Shown: positions 36,546 to 46,015, counted from the first letter of the stretch. The stretch is 64,000 nucleotides of DNA from Parvibaculum sp. (GCA_030645235.1 JAUSMV010000030.1:1178001-1242000); one strand, 5' to 3'. Notes: generated by a model from the sequence alone, not told the origin. Made by a program: numbers and translations.

Positions 36546-37883
36546 ATGTGCGCCGACACTGTTGCCCACCCCAATGACCTTGAATCGAACTGGCTCCCCT
36601 TCACGCCCAACCGCCAGTTCAAGCGCGAACCGCGCCTGCTCGCCCGCGCCAAGGACACGAGCTATTTCAAGCCCGATGGCACGGAAGTCCTGGACGCCAC
36701 CGCCGGTCTCTGGTGCTGCAACGCGGGCCATTGCCGCGACGAGATTGTGAAAGCCATTCAGGATCAGGCAGGCGAGCTTGATTTCGCGCCGACCTTCCAG
36801 TTCGGCCACCCCAAAGCCTTTGAGCTGGCCTCGCGCATCACCTCGCTCATGCCCGGCGACCTCGACCATGTGCTCTTTTGCAATTCAGGCTCTGAAGCTG
36901 CCGACACGGCTTTGAAAATCGCCATCGCGTATCATCGCGCCAATGGCGAGGGCAGCCGCACACGTCTCATCGGCCGCGAACGCGGTTATCACGGCGTCGG
37001 CTTTGGCGGCATCTCGGTCGGCGGCATGGTCGCCAACCGCAAAGTCTTCGGTCCCCTTCTCGCAGGCACCGACCATCTGCCGCACACCTATAATCGCGCC
37101 GAACAGAAATTCACCATCGGCCAGCCCGCCTGGGGCGCGCATTTGGCGGACGACTTGCAGCGCCTTGTCGAGTTGCATGATGCCTCCACCATCGCCGCCG
37201 TCATTGTCGAGCCGATGGCCGGTTCAACCGGCGTGCTGCCGCCGCCCGTCGGCTATCTCGAGCGCCTGCGCGAGATCTGCACCAAACACGGCATCCTGTT
37301 GATTTTCGATGAAGTCATCACCGGCTATGGACGGCTTGGCTACGCGACCGCCGCCGAGCGCTTCGGCGTCACGCCCGATATTCTGACCTTCGCCAAAGGC
37401 ATCACGTCGGGCACCGTGCCGATGGGCGGCGCTGTCGTGCGCAAGCATATTTACGACGCGTTCCAGACCGGCCCCGATCATCTGATCGACCTTTTCCACG
37501 GCTATACGTATTCAGGTCATCCGCTGGCGGCCGCCGCGGGCATTGCGACGCTCGATCTTTACAAGCGCGAAAATCTGTTTGAACGCGCGCGCGAAATGGA
37601 ACCTGTCTTTGCCGAAGCGATCATGAGCCTCAGGCACCACAAGCTCGTCGCTGACATTCGCTGCATCGGCTTGGCCGGTGCGGTTGATCTTCTGCCCATC
37701 GACGGCTTGCCGGGCAAGCGTGGGTTCGATGCGATGCGCGCCGCCTTCCACGATCACAATATGATGGTGCGTGTGTCAGGCGACACGATTGCCTTCTCGC
37801 CGCCGCTCATCATTTCCAACACGGAAATCACCGACATTTTCGACCGCTTCACCAAAGTGCTCGATCAGGTCGCGAAGGCGTAA
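36546..37883 (+). CDS. class III omega-aminotransferase (beta-alanine--pyruvate type)
   Basis: PLP enzyme that transfers an amino group from an omega-amino acid or amine to pyruvate. The N-terminal WLPFTPNRQFK marks the beta-alanine--pyruvate branch. Others: FCNSGSEAADTALKIA, IIVEP-type segment VIVEPMAGSTGV, LIFDEVITGYGRLG and the PLP lysine in FAKGITSGTVPMGG. The frame is open for 135 codons upstream of the chosen ATG, overlapping the divergent regulator, but only from 36546 does it match the family; this gives 445 residues. Confidence 0.9.
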   Translation: MCADTVAHPNDLESNWLPFTPNRQFKREPRLLARAKDTSYFKPDGTEVLDATAGLWCCNAGHCRDEIVKAIQDQAGELDFAPTFQFGHPKAFELASRITSLMPGDLDHVLFCNSGSEAADTALKIAIAYHRANGEGSRTRLIGRERGYHGVGFGGISVGGMVANRKVFGPLLAGTDHLPHTYNRAEQKFTIGQPAWGAHLADDLQRLVELHDASTIAAVIVEPMAGSTGVLPPPVGYLERLREICTKHGILLIFDEVITGYGRLGYATAAERFGVTPDILTFAKGITSGTVPMGGAVVRKHIYDAFQTGPDHLIDLFHGYTYSGHPLAAAAGIATLDLYKRENLFERAREMEPVFAEAIMSLRHHKLVADIRCIGLAGAVDLLPIDGLPGKRGFDAMRAAFHDHNMMVRVSGDTIAFSPPLIISNTEITDIFDRFTKVLDQVAKA

Positions 37884-37896
37884 GATTAAAATTCTT

Positions 37897-38020
37897 CCCC
37901 TCCCCCCTTGAGGGGGAGGGAGGAGCGCCTGCTTAGGCGCGGAGGGCGGGGGGTCTGCTTCGCAAAACCTCTACCTCTGCACCCCCCTCCCTAACCCTCC
38001 CCCCTCAACAGGGGGAGGGG
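37897..38020. repeat. palindromic intergenic repeat element, copy C
   Basis: Between convergent genes. It starts with CCCCTCCCCCCTTGAGGG and ends with a C-rich hairpin near 38020; between them is GCGCCT-GCTT-AGGCGC (37925-37940). It shares arms, but not inner hairpins, with copies B and D. Confidence 0.65.
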
Positions 38021-38031
38021 ACAGAAAAAAC

Positions 38032-39345
38032 CTACTTCTGATTATGCTCGTTGATCACTTTCAGCGACTGCCGCTCCGCAAAGCCGTAAATGCCTTTCGA
38101 CATCAGTGACGCTTCCGCCTTGCGCCGCGCACCATAGACTTCCGCGCGGATGCCATGCACTTCCACATCATCGGGTGCGGCCAGTCCTGCCATTTCAGCC
38201 AGATGACAGGCAAGGCGGAGATCGCCTGCCGCCACGAGTTCTGACGCGCGTTTCGCCAGCGCCTTCGCGCCACCGGCCAGCGTCGCCATTTCAGCGGCCA
38301 GCACTGCATCCGCCGCGGGCTTGAGGTTTGCCGGATTGCCGTCATACCAGCCGCCGTAAAGCCGCCAGATATTGTGAATGACAAATTCAGGCTCGTCATA
38401 CACAGGTTGCAGATAAGGCTTGCCCATGAGGTGCGCGGGCACTTTCACCGAATGAATAATCTCATCCAATCGCGCGCCGTTGTTCATCATATCAACGGTC
38501 TGGCTCACCAGCGTTTCAAGCGCCGTTGCAATATGATCGAGCACCATGGCAATGCGCGCCTTGCCCGCAATCGGCAGACCATGTGCGGGCAGCAATAGCT
38601 CCGGCTCTTTCGCAATCATTTCGCGCAAGGCACGCGCCCATTCGAGCGGATAGCGCTGCACCTTTTGCGGATTGCCCGCATTGGGGAAAACCCAGGTGAT
38701 AAAATCGCCGGTGCAGATCGCTTTATGTTCCGGCACATAGGCCCAGAGATGGTCGTCTGTTTCGCCGATCGCATGATGCAATTCAAAATGCGTGTCGCCG
38801 ACTTTCATGTCGAGCCGGTCAGCAAAAGTCGTATCGGGATCAATCCACGGGTTCGGACCAAAGCGTCCGGGATTTGCCGAACCGCCGCCCTCGCCCATGC
38901 GCAGTTCCGTCGCGGGCGCAAACTGGCGTGCATTGATCGTGAAGTTGTAGCCGTTCGTTGCCTCATAGCGGCGGAAGCGGGGCGAGACATTTTCATGCGC
39001 CACAATGCGCGGGCGACGATGGCCCTTCTCGCAGGCCTCGCAGATAAAATGATTGGTGCCGCCCACATGATCCGCGTGGCCATGCGTGTAGCAAATATTC
39101 GACACGGGCTCGTCGGTCCAGCTGCGCAGTGACTTCAGCACACCGCCGCCAAAGGCTTCGAGGCTCGTATCGAAGAGCACAATGCCGTCGCCTGTTTTGA
39201 AGGTGACGACATGGGAAAAGGCTTCGATCATCGCGATGCCGTTGCCAAGCTCTGACAATTCCATTGTCGGGCGGTTCACAAGCCCCGCCCCTTCGTAAAT
39301 GTCATTGTCGATGAAGCGCGCTGACAGCGCCAAAAGATCAGCCAT
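38032..39345 (-). CDS. MBL-fold hydrolase with alkylsulfatase dimerisation domain
   Basis: Metallo-beta-lactamase-fold enzyme, 437 residues. The zinc motif is THGHADHVGG (HxHxDH), with further ligands in CTGDFI and LPAHGLP. The second half has WRLYGGWYDGNPANLKPAAD, the landmark of the SdsA1/Pdsa alkylsulfatase dimerisation domain. It lacks the C-terminal SCP2-like domain of full-length type III alkylsulfatases (about 650 residues) and has no signal peptide, so the substrate may differ. It lies after an SDR gene, same strand, 112 bases apart. Confidence 0.85.
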   Translation of the reverse strand: MADLLALSARFIDNDIYEGAGLVNRPTMELSELGNGIAMIEAFSHVVTFKTGDGIVLFDTSLEAFGGGVLKSLRSWTDEPVSNICYTHGHADHVGGTNHFICEACEKGHRRPRIVAHENVSPRFRRYEATNGYNFTINARQFAPATELRMGEGGGSANPGRFGPNPWIDPDTTFADRLDMKVGDTHFELHHAIGETDDHLWAYVPEHKAICTGDFITWVFPNAGNPQKVQRYPLEWARALREMIAKEPELLLPAHGLPIAGKARIAMVLDHIATALETLVSQTVDMMNNGARLDEIIHSVKVPAHLMGKPYLQPVYDEPEFVIHNIWRLYGGWYDGNPANLKPAADAVLAAEMATLAGGAKALAKRASELVAAGDLRLACHLAEMAGLAAPDDVEVHGIRAEVYGARRKAEASLMSKGIYGFAERQSLKVINEHNQK

Positions 39346-39457
39346 AAAGGGTCTCCCTGAATTTAAGGAAGACAGTTTCGGCTTTCTCCTCCGCGCCGTC
39401 GAGCAGGAACGGATTGAATTCCGCGTGACGGAATATCAGTCCGGCGTCGGGTCGCCC

Positions 39458-40309
39458 TTATTTTTCGATCAGCCCGACCGCCTTGCCAATCGTGCGGTCC
39501 AGAAATCGCTTGGGCAGAAGCTGCGGGATCGTCCAGTTCTGCAAGCGACCACGCAAGACGGCATAGCGCACTTTGGGCTTGTCGGTCGTCAGCGCATGAA
39601 GGATCGCGCGGCCAAGGCGTTCAGGTGCAAGGCCCTGCTTGCCACTCGCTAGGAAATAGTCGCGGAACTTCACCAGCGAGGGATAATAGGCGCTGTTGGC
39701 ATAGGGCGTGATGTCCACTTCCTCCGCCTTGTTCCAGATTTCGGTTTTGACCGCACCGGGCCCGATGATGATGACGTCGATGCCAAACAACAGCAGCTCG
39801 CGGCGCAGGCTCTCCGACATGCCTTCAAGCGCATATTTGGAAGCGGAATAAGGCCCGACAAAGGGCGCGGCCTGTTTGCCGCCGACAGAACTGATATTGA
39901 TAATGCGGCCCGGTTCACCCTTGAGCGAGCGGTCCGCGCCGAGCAATGGTGCGAAAGACTGGGTGACGAGGAAGGGGCCGGTGACATTCACTTCCATCTG
40001 CTGACGGAAATCATCGACGCTCAAATCGAGGAGCGGACCTGACACGGCAATGCCTGCATTATTGACAAGCCCGAAGAGCTTCTCGCCTTTGAGCGCCGCG
40101 CGGACTTCTTCGGCGGCACGTTTGATGGCGGGCTCGTCGGTCACATCAAACAACAGCGGCACGAAATTCGCGCCGAATTCCTTCTTCAGGCGCTCGCCGT
40201 CGGCCTCTTTGCGGACACTGCCGAAAACGCGAAAGCCTTTGCCGATCAGAACTTTCGTCGCGCCCCAACCGATGCCGGTTGAAACACCTGTGATAACAAC
40301 GCTTTTCAT
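39458..40309 (-). CDS. short-chain dehydrogenase/reductase (retinol-dehydrogenase-like)
   Basis: NAD(P)-dependent oxidoreductase of 283 residues. The cofactor motif is TGVSTGIGWG at the N-terminus, NNAGIAVSG and the catalytic Tyr-x3-Lys in YSASKYALEG. Start at 40309 is chosen because GAGGGGG lies just upstream and the fold begins at MKSVVITG; the longer frame adds an unrelated 18 residues. It lies 50 bases after the GNAT gene. Substrate unknown. Confidence 0.88.
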   Translation of the reverse strand: MKSVVITGVSTGIGWGATKVLIGKGFRVFGSVRKEADGERLKKEFGANFVPLLFDVTDEPAIKRAAEEVRAALKGEKLFGLVNNAGIAVSGPLLDLSVDDFRQQMEVNVTGPFLVTQSFAPLLGADRSLKGEPGRIINISSVGGKQAAPFVGPYSASKYALEGMSESLRRELLLFGIDVIIIGPGAVKTEIWNKAEEVDITPYANSAYYPSLVKFRDYFLASGKQGLAPERLGRAILHALTTDKPKVRYAVLRGRLQNWTIPQLLPKRFLDRTIGKAVGLIEK

Positions 40310-40359
40310 ATGATGCCCCCTCGCCAAATGACCCGAAGCCAAGAAATGGTCATTCAAGC

Positions 40360-40806
40360 TCAAAGGTCAAGGTCATAGCGCAGCCAATCTGTCCTTTGGG
40401 CAAGCTTGTCATAGAGTTTTTGCGCCTGAAGATTGTCGCGCGCCGTCTGCCAATAGAGGCGCTGCCAGCCTTCCCTGCGGCCGCGCGTCGTCAATTCAAC
40501 AATCAGCGCACGGCCAATACCAAGGCCCCGCGCCTCTTCGCTCACATAGAGGTCTTCGAGATAGCAGACAGGCTTCGTGCCCCATGTGCCCGCATGGAGA
40601 TGGGCATGGGCAAGCCCGAGCGCCTTGCCCTCTTTGTCCTCAGCAATGAGACCGATGAAATGACCCGACAAGATACGCCTGAACGTGGCGTCCGAAATTT
40701 CAGGCGGCACATTGGCTTTATAAAATTCCAGATAGCCCGCCCATAAAACGTCCCAGACCGCGCGGTCGGCGGCCGTTATGAGACGGATCACGGGCGGGGC
40801 TTTCAT
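40360..40806 (-). CDS. GNAT-family N-acetyltransferase
   Basis: 148 residues. The acetyl-CoA-binding motif is CYLEDLYVSEEARGLGIGRA (R/Q-x2-G-x-G/A), with the C-terminal YWQTARDNLQAQKLYDKL. The start overlaps the stop of the upstream SDR gene (TGATG). Acceptor unknown. Confidence 0.88.
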   Translation of the reverse strand: MKAPPVIRLITAADRAVWDVLWAGYLEFYKANVPPEISDATFRRILSGHFIGLIAEDKEGKALGLAHAHLHAGTWGTKPVCYLEDLYVSEEARGLGIGRALIVELTTRGRREGWQRLYWQTARDNLQAQKLYDKLAQRTDWLRYDLDL

Positions 40807-41570
40807 CAGGAAATTGTTGCGCCGCCGTCGATGACAAGGCTCTGGCCGGTCATAAAGGCACCGGCCTGGCTTGCGAGGAAGACCGCCGCGCCCGCGATTT
40901 CGTCCGGCATGCCGATGCGCTTTAAGGGCGCACCCGAGGTTGAGCGTTCGAGGATTTCAGGATTGTCCCACAGCGCCTGCGCAAACTTCGTCTTGATGAG
41001 ACCGGGCGCAATGCAATTGGCGCGCACATTATGCGGGCCGTTTTCCACCGCGATATTGCGGGCAAGCTGGAAGTCAGCCGCCTTGGACAGACAATAGGCC
41101 CCGAGCACGGGCGAGCCTTTGAGACCGCCGATTGACGAGATAATGATGATCGCGCCGTCCTTGCGCTCGATCATCTGGGGCAGGACCATGTTGGAAAGCC
41201 AATGGTTCGATTTGACATTGGACGACATGATTTTGTCGAAAGCATCGTCGGGAATATCGCGCGAGGAACCGAAAAACGGGTTCACAGCGGCATTGCAGAC
41301 GAGAACGTCGATTTTGCCCCATTTGGCATTGGTCGTATCAACAAGGCGCTGCAGGTCGGCTTTATCGGCAATATTGCAGGGCACGGCAATGGCCGCATCC
41401 TTGTGCTTTGCATTGATGTCGCCCGCAACCTTGTCGCAGGCATCGGCCTTGCGGCTGGAAACCACGACTTTTGCGCCATGCTCGGCGAGGCGATGCACGA
41501 TGGCCTCACCGATGCCTTTTGTGGAGCCGGTGACAACGCAGACCTTTCCGGTCAGATCAAATAGCGACAT
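40806..41570 (-). CDS. short-chain dehydrogenase/reductase
   Basis: SDR enzyme of 254 residues. TGSTKGIGEA is the cofactor motif; NAAVNPFFG, the Ser in IISSIGGLKG and the Tyr-x3-Lys in YCLSKAADFQ complete the catalytic set. The start at 41570 has GGAGAA upstream; the frame extends 10 codons more without similarity. It is the first gene of the minus-strand set SDR-GNAT-SDR-(MBL hydrolase). The substrate is unknown, but with the MBL hydrolase it may act on an alkanol-type intermediate (inference). Confidence 0.88.
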   Translation of the reverse strand: MSLFDLTGKVCVVTGSTKGIGEAIVHRLAEHGAKVVVSSRKADACDKVAGDINAKHKDAAIAVPCNIADKADLQRLVDTTNAKWGKIDVLVCNAAVNPFFGSSRDIPDDAFDKIMSSNVKSNHWLSNMVLPQMIERKDGAIIIISSIGGLKGSPVLGAYCLSKAADFQLARNIAVENGPHNVRANCIAPGLIKTKFAQALWDNPEILERSTSGAPLKRIGMPDEIAGAAVFLASQAGAFMTGQSLVIDGGATIS

Positions 41571-41754
41571 ATTCTTCTCCCTATTATTGCCGTTTTTCAC
41601 TCTTATGCCTTACGGCGAATTGAGCATTATCTTCGGGCTGTCCCCAAAGGTTTTTTTGAATTTCTGCCGACTTTCTACACTATCGGGCGCGATTTCCTAA
41701 AGGGCCGGGACTTTGCGCGTATCCATCCGCCCCCAACATGACCGGAACCAGACC

Positions 41755-42426
41755 ATGCTGATGAAACGCACACTCGCTCTCGCCGTTGCAGGCTCCTTTG
41801 CGCTTGCCGCCTGCCAGACGCAAGACGCCTATACGGGCGAACAGAAAACAAGCAAAGCCACCTATGGCGCTCTCGCCGGTGCCGTTGTCGGTGCCCTTGG
41901 CGGCGCGCTGATCGGCGGCGGCGACAGCACAGACCGTCGCCAGCGCGCGATGATCGCAGGCGGCGTCGGCGCACTCGCGGGCGGCGGCATCGGTTACTAT
42001 ATGGACAGTCAGGAAAAAGAACTGACGCAGAAGCTCCGCTCCTCCGGCGTCAGCGTCACCCGCGTCGGCAATAACATCATTCTCAACATGCCGGGCAATG
42101 TGACCTTCGCCACCAATTCATCCGACATCAATGCGAACTTCTACAATGTGCTGAATTCAGTCGCCATCGTGCTGAAGAAATATGACAAGACGCTGATCGA
42201 CGTCACGGGCCACACGGATTCGACCGGCAGCGATGCCACAAACCAGAAGCTCTCGCTCGACCGCGCCACAAGCGTCTCGCGCTACCTCATCTCTCAGGGC
42301 ACAGCTTCACAGCGTTTCCTGATCAATGGGGCGGGTGAGATGCAGCCGATTGCCTCCAACAACACGCCCGAAGGTCGCGCGCAGAACCGCCGCGTCGAAA
42401 TCAAACTGACACCGCTGACGCAGTGA
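41755..42426 (+). CDS. OmpA-family lipoprotein
   Basis: Outer-membrane lipoprotein of 223 residues that binds peptidoglycan. Signal helix with lipobox LAAC (ALAVAGSFALAACQTQ), two glycine-rich segments GALAGAVVGALGGALIGGG and GGVGALAGGGIGYYMD that form an OMP-glycine-zipper, then the OmpA C-terminal domain with GHTDSTGSDATNQKLSLDRA and NRRVEI. Starts are possible at 41755 or 41761. It is preceded by a convergent-free gap and followed by repeat copy E. Confidence 0.88.
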   Translation: MLMKRTLALAVAGSFALAACQTQDAYTGEQKTSKATYGALAGAVVGALGGALIGGGDSTDRRQRAMIAGGVGALAGGGIGYYMDSQEKELTQKLRSSGVSVTRVGNNIILNMPGNVTFATNSSDINANFYNVLNSVAIVLKKYDKTLIDVTGHTDSTGSDATNQKLSLDRATSVSRYLISQGTASQRFLINGAGEMQPIASNNTPEGRAQNRRVEIKLTPLTQ

Positions 42427-42430
42427 TCTA

Positions 42431-42542
42431 GTCCTCTCCCTCTGGGAGAGGGTTGGGTGAGGGTCTTGCTTACTTCACAGCAAGCCCCTCACCCTCCGCT
42501 TACTGACGTTCGCTCCTCCCTCTCCCGCAAGCGGGAGAGGAC
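42431..42542. repeat. palindromic intergenic repeat element, copy E
   Basis: Between the convergent OmpA and glutathione peroxidase genes. Outer arms GTCCTCTCCC and GGGAGAGGAC pair across the element; each end also folds into its own hairpin (CCTCTCCCTCTGGGAGAGG and CTCTCCCGCAAGCGGGAGAG). It has a variant arm sequence relative to copies A to D. Confidence 0.65.
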
Positions 42543-42551
42543 AAAGAAAAT

Positions 42552-43028
42552 TTAATCCAGCAACGCCTCAATCTCTTTCACGACCACTTCTTCGAGCGGC
42601 CCCGTGCGGCTGCCGAACACCTGCACCAACGCACCATCCGGTCCGATCAGATATTTGTGGAAATTCCATTTCGGCAGCGCGTCCTCGCCCGCGACTTCGG
42701 CGACCCATTTGTAAAACGGATGCGCGTCCGCACCGATCACAGATTGCTTGGCGGTCAGCGGAAAGTCGATGTCGTAATTCACTTCGCAGAAGGACACGAT
42801 CTCGGCTTCCGTCCCCGGCTCCTGCGCGCCGAAATCATTGCAGGGCACGCCGAGCACAACGAGGCCGCGCGCTTTGTATTTCTCCCACAATCCTTGCAGA
42901 TCGCGATATTGCGGCGTCAGGCCACAGCGGCTCGCCGTGTTCACAACCAGCACGGCCTGACCTTTATATTGCGACAGCGGCAAGGCCTGACCGGCAATGG
43001 TGCGGAATTCAAACTGATGGGCGCTCAT
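42552..43028 (-). CDS. glutathione peroxidase (Cys type)
   Basis: Thioredoxin-fold peroxidase of 158 residues that reduces hydroperoxides. The active-site block is VVNTASRCGLTPQYRDLQGL, with Cys in place of selenocysteine, then PCNDFGAQEPG and KWNFHKYLIGPDG containing the catalytic Gln and Trp. It has no signal peptide, so it is cytoplasmic. It stands alone on the minus strand. Confidence 0.92.
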   Translation of the reverse strand: MSAHQFEFRTIAGQALPLSQYKGQAVLVVNTASRCGLTPQYRDLQGLWEKYKARGLVVLGVPCNDFGAQEPGTEAEIVSFCEVNYDIDFPLTAKQSVIGADAHPFYKWVAEVAGEDALPKWNFHKYLIGPDGALVQVFGSRTGPLEEVVVKEIEALLD

Positions 43029-43124
43029 AATCGTCTCTCCCGTAAAGTTATGATTGCACCAAGCCTAGCATGAGCATGTCCCCCAAGGCTAAGATGCATC
43101 GACCCTGAATGAGTGAGAAATTTC

Positions 43125-44489
43125 ATGTGCGATACGATGGTGGCGCGGCCGGAGGGCACAAAATCCGGTGCGCTGATATTTGCCAAGAACTCAGACCGCG
43201 GTGCCAATGAAGCGCAATATCTTCAGCACGTCCCGCGCCTCACGCATCCGCATGGCGCGAAGCTCAAATGCACCTATATCACCATCCCGCAGGTTGAAAC
43301 GACTTACGCGGTGCTGCTGTCCCGCCCCTTCTGGATCTGGGGCGCGGAAATGGGCAGCAATGAATTTGGCCTTATCATCGGCAATGAAGCGGTCTATTCC
43401 AAAATCGCACCGCAAGCGGAAGAAGCCCTTCTCGGCATGGACCTGTTGCGCCTCGGCCTTGAGCGCGCGACCAATGCTGACGAGGCCGTCGCCGTCATCA
43501 CATCGCTGCTTGAGGCCCATGGTCAGGGCGGCAATTGCGGCCATATCGGGCGCTTTGAATATCACAATTCTTTTCTGATCGCCGACCGCCACGGCGACGC
43601 TTTCGTGCTTGAAACCGTGGGCCGCCAATGGGCGCTGGAGCGCGTCGATATAAGGCGCACGATTTCCAATGCCTATTCCATCGGTGACAGGATCGAACGC
43701 GCGAGCCAGGGGCTTGTGGCGCAAGCCGTCTCGCGCGGCTTCGTGCGCGAGGGCGACGCATTCAATTTCTCCGCCGCCTATGCGCCACCCAAACGCACGC
43801 GCTTTGCGTCGGGCATGAGCCGCTTTTGCCGCTCCACCGCTTTGATGGAACGCCGTGCGCTCCAGAGCCCCGCCGCCATGATGGCGATCCTGCGCGACCG
43901 TGGCCCGCGCGCTGAACTCGAAAAAGAATGGCGGCCCGACGGCGCGATGGGCGGCACGATCTGCGCCCATGGCTCATGGGGGCCTGTGCGCCGCCACGGT
44001 CAGACCACCGCCTCATGGGTCGCCGAGCTTGGCTCCGGCCGCTCGGTCCATTGGGTGACGGGCACGTCTGCCCCCGACACGTCGATTTTCAAGCCCGTCT
44101 TTTTCGGCCCCGGTTTTGAAGGCGCGGAGCTTCCCGATTTCGGCCCCGCCCCGACCGACCGCTATGACCCGAAGACGCTCTGGTGGGCCCATGAACGGCT
44201 CCACCGCGCCGTGCTCGAAGACTACGCGCCGCGCCTCGCCGTCTATGCGGGCGCCCGCGACCGGCTGGAAGCTGGCTTCATCGCCCGCGTCGAGGCGCTC
44301 ATGACCCGTGGCGGCACGGCGTCCGAGGCAGGCGCGCTTTCCAAAACCATCTGGGCGGAGGCGGCAGAGGCCGAGACCCAATGGCTCGCTGACGTGCTCA
44401 AAATCCCCGCCCGGTCCCGCCATCTCCCCTCGCATCTTTATCGGATGCATTGGAAAAAGTTGGCCAGACTGGCAAAGATGCCCGCCTAA
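43125..44489 (+). CDS. C69-family dipeptidase (Ntn hydrolase)
   Basis: Cysteine N-terminal-nucleophile hydrolase, related to dipeptidase A and secernins. The start is set at the ATG before CDTMV, because Cys2 becomes the nucleophile when Met is removed; an upstream in-frame ATG would bury it. Further matches are FAKNSDRGANEAQ, WIWGAEMGSNEFGLIIGNEA and GGNCGHIGRFEYHNSFLIAD. It has 454 residues. Cytoplasmic. Confidence 0.85.
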   Translation: MCDTMVARPEGTKSGALIFAKNSDRGANEAQYLQHVPRLTHPHGAKLKCTYITIPQVETTYAVLLSRPFWIWGAEMGSNEFGLIIGNEAVYSKIAPQAEEALLGMDLLRLGLERATNADEAVAVITSLLEAHGQGGNCGHIGRFEYHNSFLIADRHGDAFVLETVGRQWALERVDIRRTISNAYSIGDRIERASQGLVAQAVSRGFVREGDAFNFSAAYAPPKRTRFASGMSRFCRSTALMERRALQSPAAMMAILRDRGPRAELEKEWRPDGAMGGTICAHGSWGPVRRHGQTTASWVAELGSGRSVHWVTGTSAPDTSIFKPVFFGPGFEGAELPDFGPAPTDRYDPKTLWWAHERLHRAVLEDYAPRLAVYAGARDRLEAGFIARVEALMTRGGTASEAGALSKTIWAEAAEAETQWLADVLKIPARSRHLPSHLYRMHWKKLARLAKMPA

Positions 44490-44629
44490 CCCTCCGAAAC
44501 CCGCCGGAATCCTGCCCCGAAAACTTACGAAACCGGCTGTCTTGGTTAACTTTTTATCAAAACCTCTGGTTCAGAGTGAAGAAAGGGTCAATTCCGGATT
44601 GCGGGTCATGCACCCGCTGGGGCAATGGA

Positions 44630-45883
44630 ATGTCAACGCTGAAAACTTTGCTGGCTACCGCGCTTTATGCTTTGCCGTCGTTGGGCTTAGCCTATGGGCT
44701 TGCCGGTCTGGGATTGCTCGAACCCAAACTTGCCATTCTCGCAGGCTTGATCGCCTGCCTTCTCGGCGCCGAAGCCCATGCTGCTTTTTCCCGCCGCATC
44801 GAGCGCATCAAAGTGCGCGGCGAACTCACCGAACTTTCAACCGTTGCCGCCACGCTTTCGCGCGAGCTTGATCTCGCCGGCGAGCGCATCATCGAACTTG
44901 AAGAACGCTTTGAGCGCGAAACGACCGCGCGCATGGAACGCATCTTCTCCGAAATCCGCGTTGTGGAATCGCTCGTGAAACGCCTCGCCGAAACGCGCGA
45001 CGCCCCGCCCATGCCTGCCGTGGCACAGGCCGGTGCCCCGCGCATGCAGGCAACGCTCAACAAAGCTTTCACGCCCGCCATCGTTGCGCCTGAACGCGAA
45101 GTGACCGAACTCAGCGACACAGAGCTTCTCGAAACCATCCGCCGTTCGCTCGAAAGCAACCGCGTCGATCTTTATCTCCAGCCCATCGTGACACTGCCGC
45201 AGCGCAAGGTCCGCTATTATGAAGGTCTGTCACGCCTGCGTTCGGAAGACGGCACGCTCATCATGCCGCGCGATTATATGCGCGTGGCTGAACCTGCCGG
45301 CATGATGCCGACGGTTGATAATATCCTTCTGTTCCGCTGCATTCAGGTCGTGCGCAAACTCGCCCAACGCAACAAGAATGCCGGCGTCTTCTGCAATATC
45401 TCGGCTTACTCATTGCTCGACAGCGACTTCTTCCCGCAATTTGTCGAATACATGCAGCACAATCAGGATCTCTCACAGCATCTGATTTTTGAATTCAGCC
45501 AGATGACTGTGAACGGCATGGGACCGATCGAGCAGGAAAGCCTCGCGCAGCTTGCCGGTCTCGGCTTCCGCTTCTCGATGGATCAGGTCACAAGCGTGCG
45601 CCTCAACGCGCCCGTGCTGCATGACCTCAACTTCCGCTTCGTCAAAATTCCCGCCGCCCTTCTCACAGGCGCGGCTGACGCCGACAATGACATCCATGTC
45701 GGCGACATCAAGGAAGTGCTGAAGCGTAACGGCATCCAGCTCATTGTTGACAAGATCGAAACCGAACGCGAAGTGGTTGATATTCTCGACATGAATGTCG
45801 AATTCGGTCAGGGCTACCTCTTCGGCGAACCCAAACCCGTCCGCGAAGAAGTCGTCCGCGCCGGTCAGGACATCGCGGCCTGA
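44630..45883 (+). CDS. membrane-anchored degenerate EAL-domain protein
   Basis: 417 residues. Two N-terminal hydrophobic segments (about 5-25 and 31-48), a charged coiled coil (about 55-120), then an EAL-like domain (about 160-400). The EAL motif reads EGL (YYEGLSRLR), the metal-binding DDFGxG loop is replaced by MDQVTS, while the Asn of NISAYSLL and a Glu in FEFSQ remain. It is therefore probably not an active c-di-GMP phosphodiesterase, and may be a c-di-GMP or protein-binding sensor. The start at 44630 has GGGG upstream; an alternative start at 44450 overlaps the dipeptidase gene. Confidence 0.82.
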   Translation: MSTLKTLLATALYALPSLGLAYGLAGLGLLEPKLAILAGLIACLLGAEAHAAFSRRIERIKVRGELTELSTVAATLSRELDLAGERIIELEERFERETTARMERIFSEIRVVESLVKRLAETRDAPPMPAVAQAGAPRMQATLNKAFTPAIVAPEREVTELSDTELLETIRRSLESNRVDLYLQPIVTLPQRKVRYYEGLSRLRSEDGTLIMPRDYMRVAEPAGMMPTVDNILLFRCIQVVRKLAQRNKNAGVFCNISAYSLLDSDFFPQFVEYMQHNQDLSQHLIFEFSQMTVNGMGPIEQESLAQLAGLGFRFSMDQVTSVRLNAPVLHDLNFRFVKIPAALLTGAADADNDIHVGDIKEVLKRNGIQLIVDKIETEREVVDILDMNVEFGQGYLFGEPKPVREEVVRAGQDIAA

Positions 45884-45903
45884 TTTTTCAGGTTTGAACA
45901 TGC

Positions 45904-45931
45904 AAAAGCCCCGCTCCATGCGGGGCTTTTT
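45904..45931 (+). terminator. Rho-independent terminator after the EAL gene
   Basis: Stem GCCCCGC/GCGGGGC (45908-45926) with a 5-base loop, followed by TTTTT and preceded by AAAA, so it also works in reverse. Confidence 0.85.
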
Positions 45932-46015
45932 CGTTTCTGCGGTCCTTAATTTGACACTTCTCCCCCGCCCGCTATCTTGCCGCCGACTGTAAAGCCGGAA
46001 CAAGGAACCCGTCCC

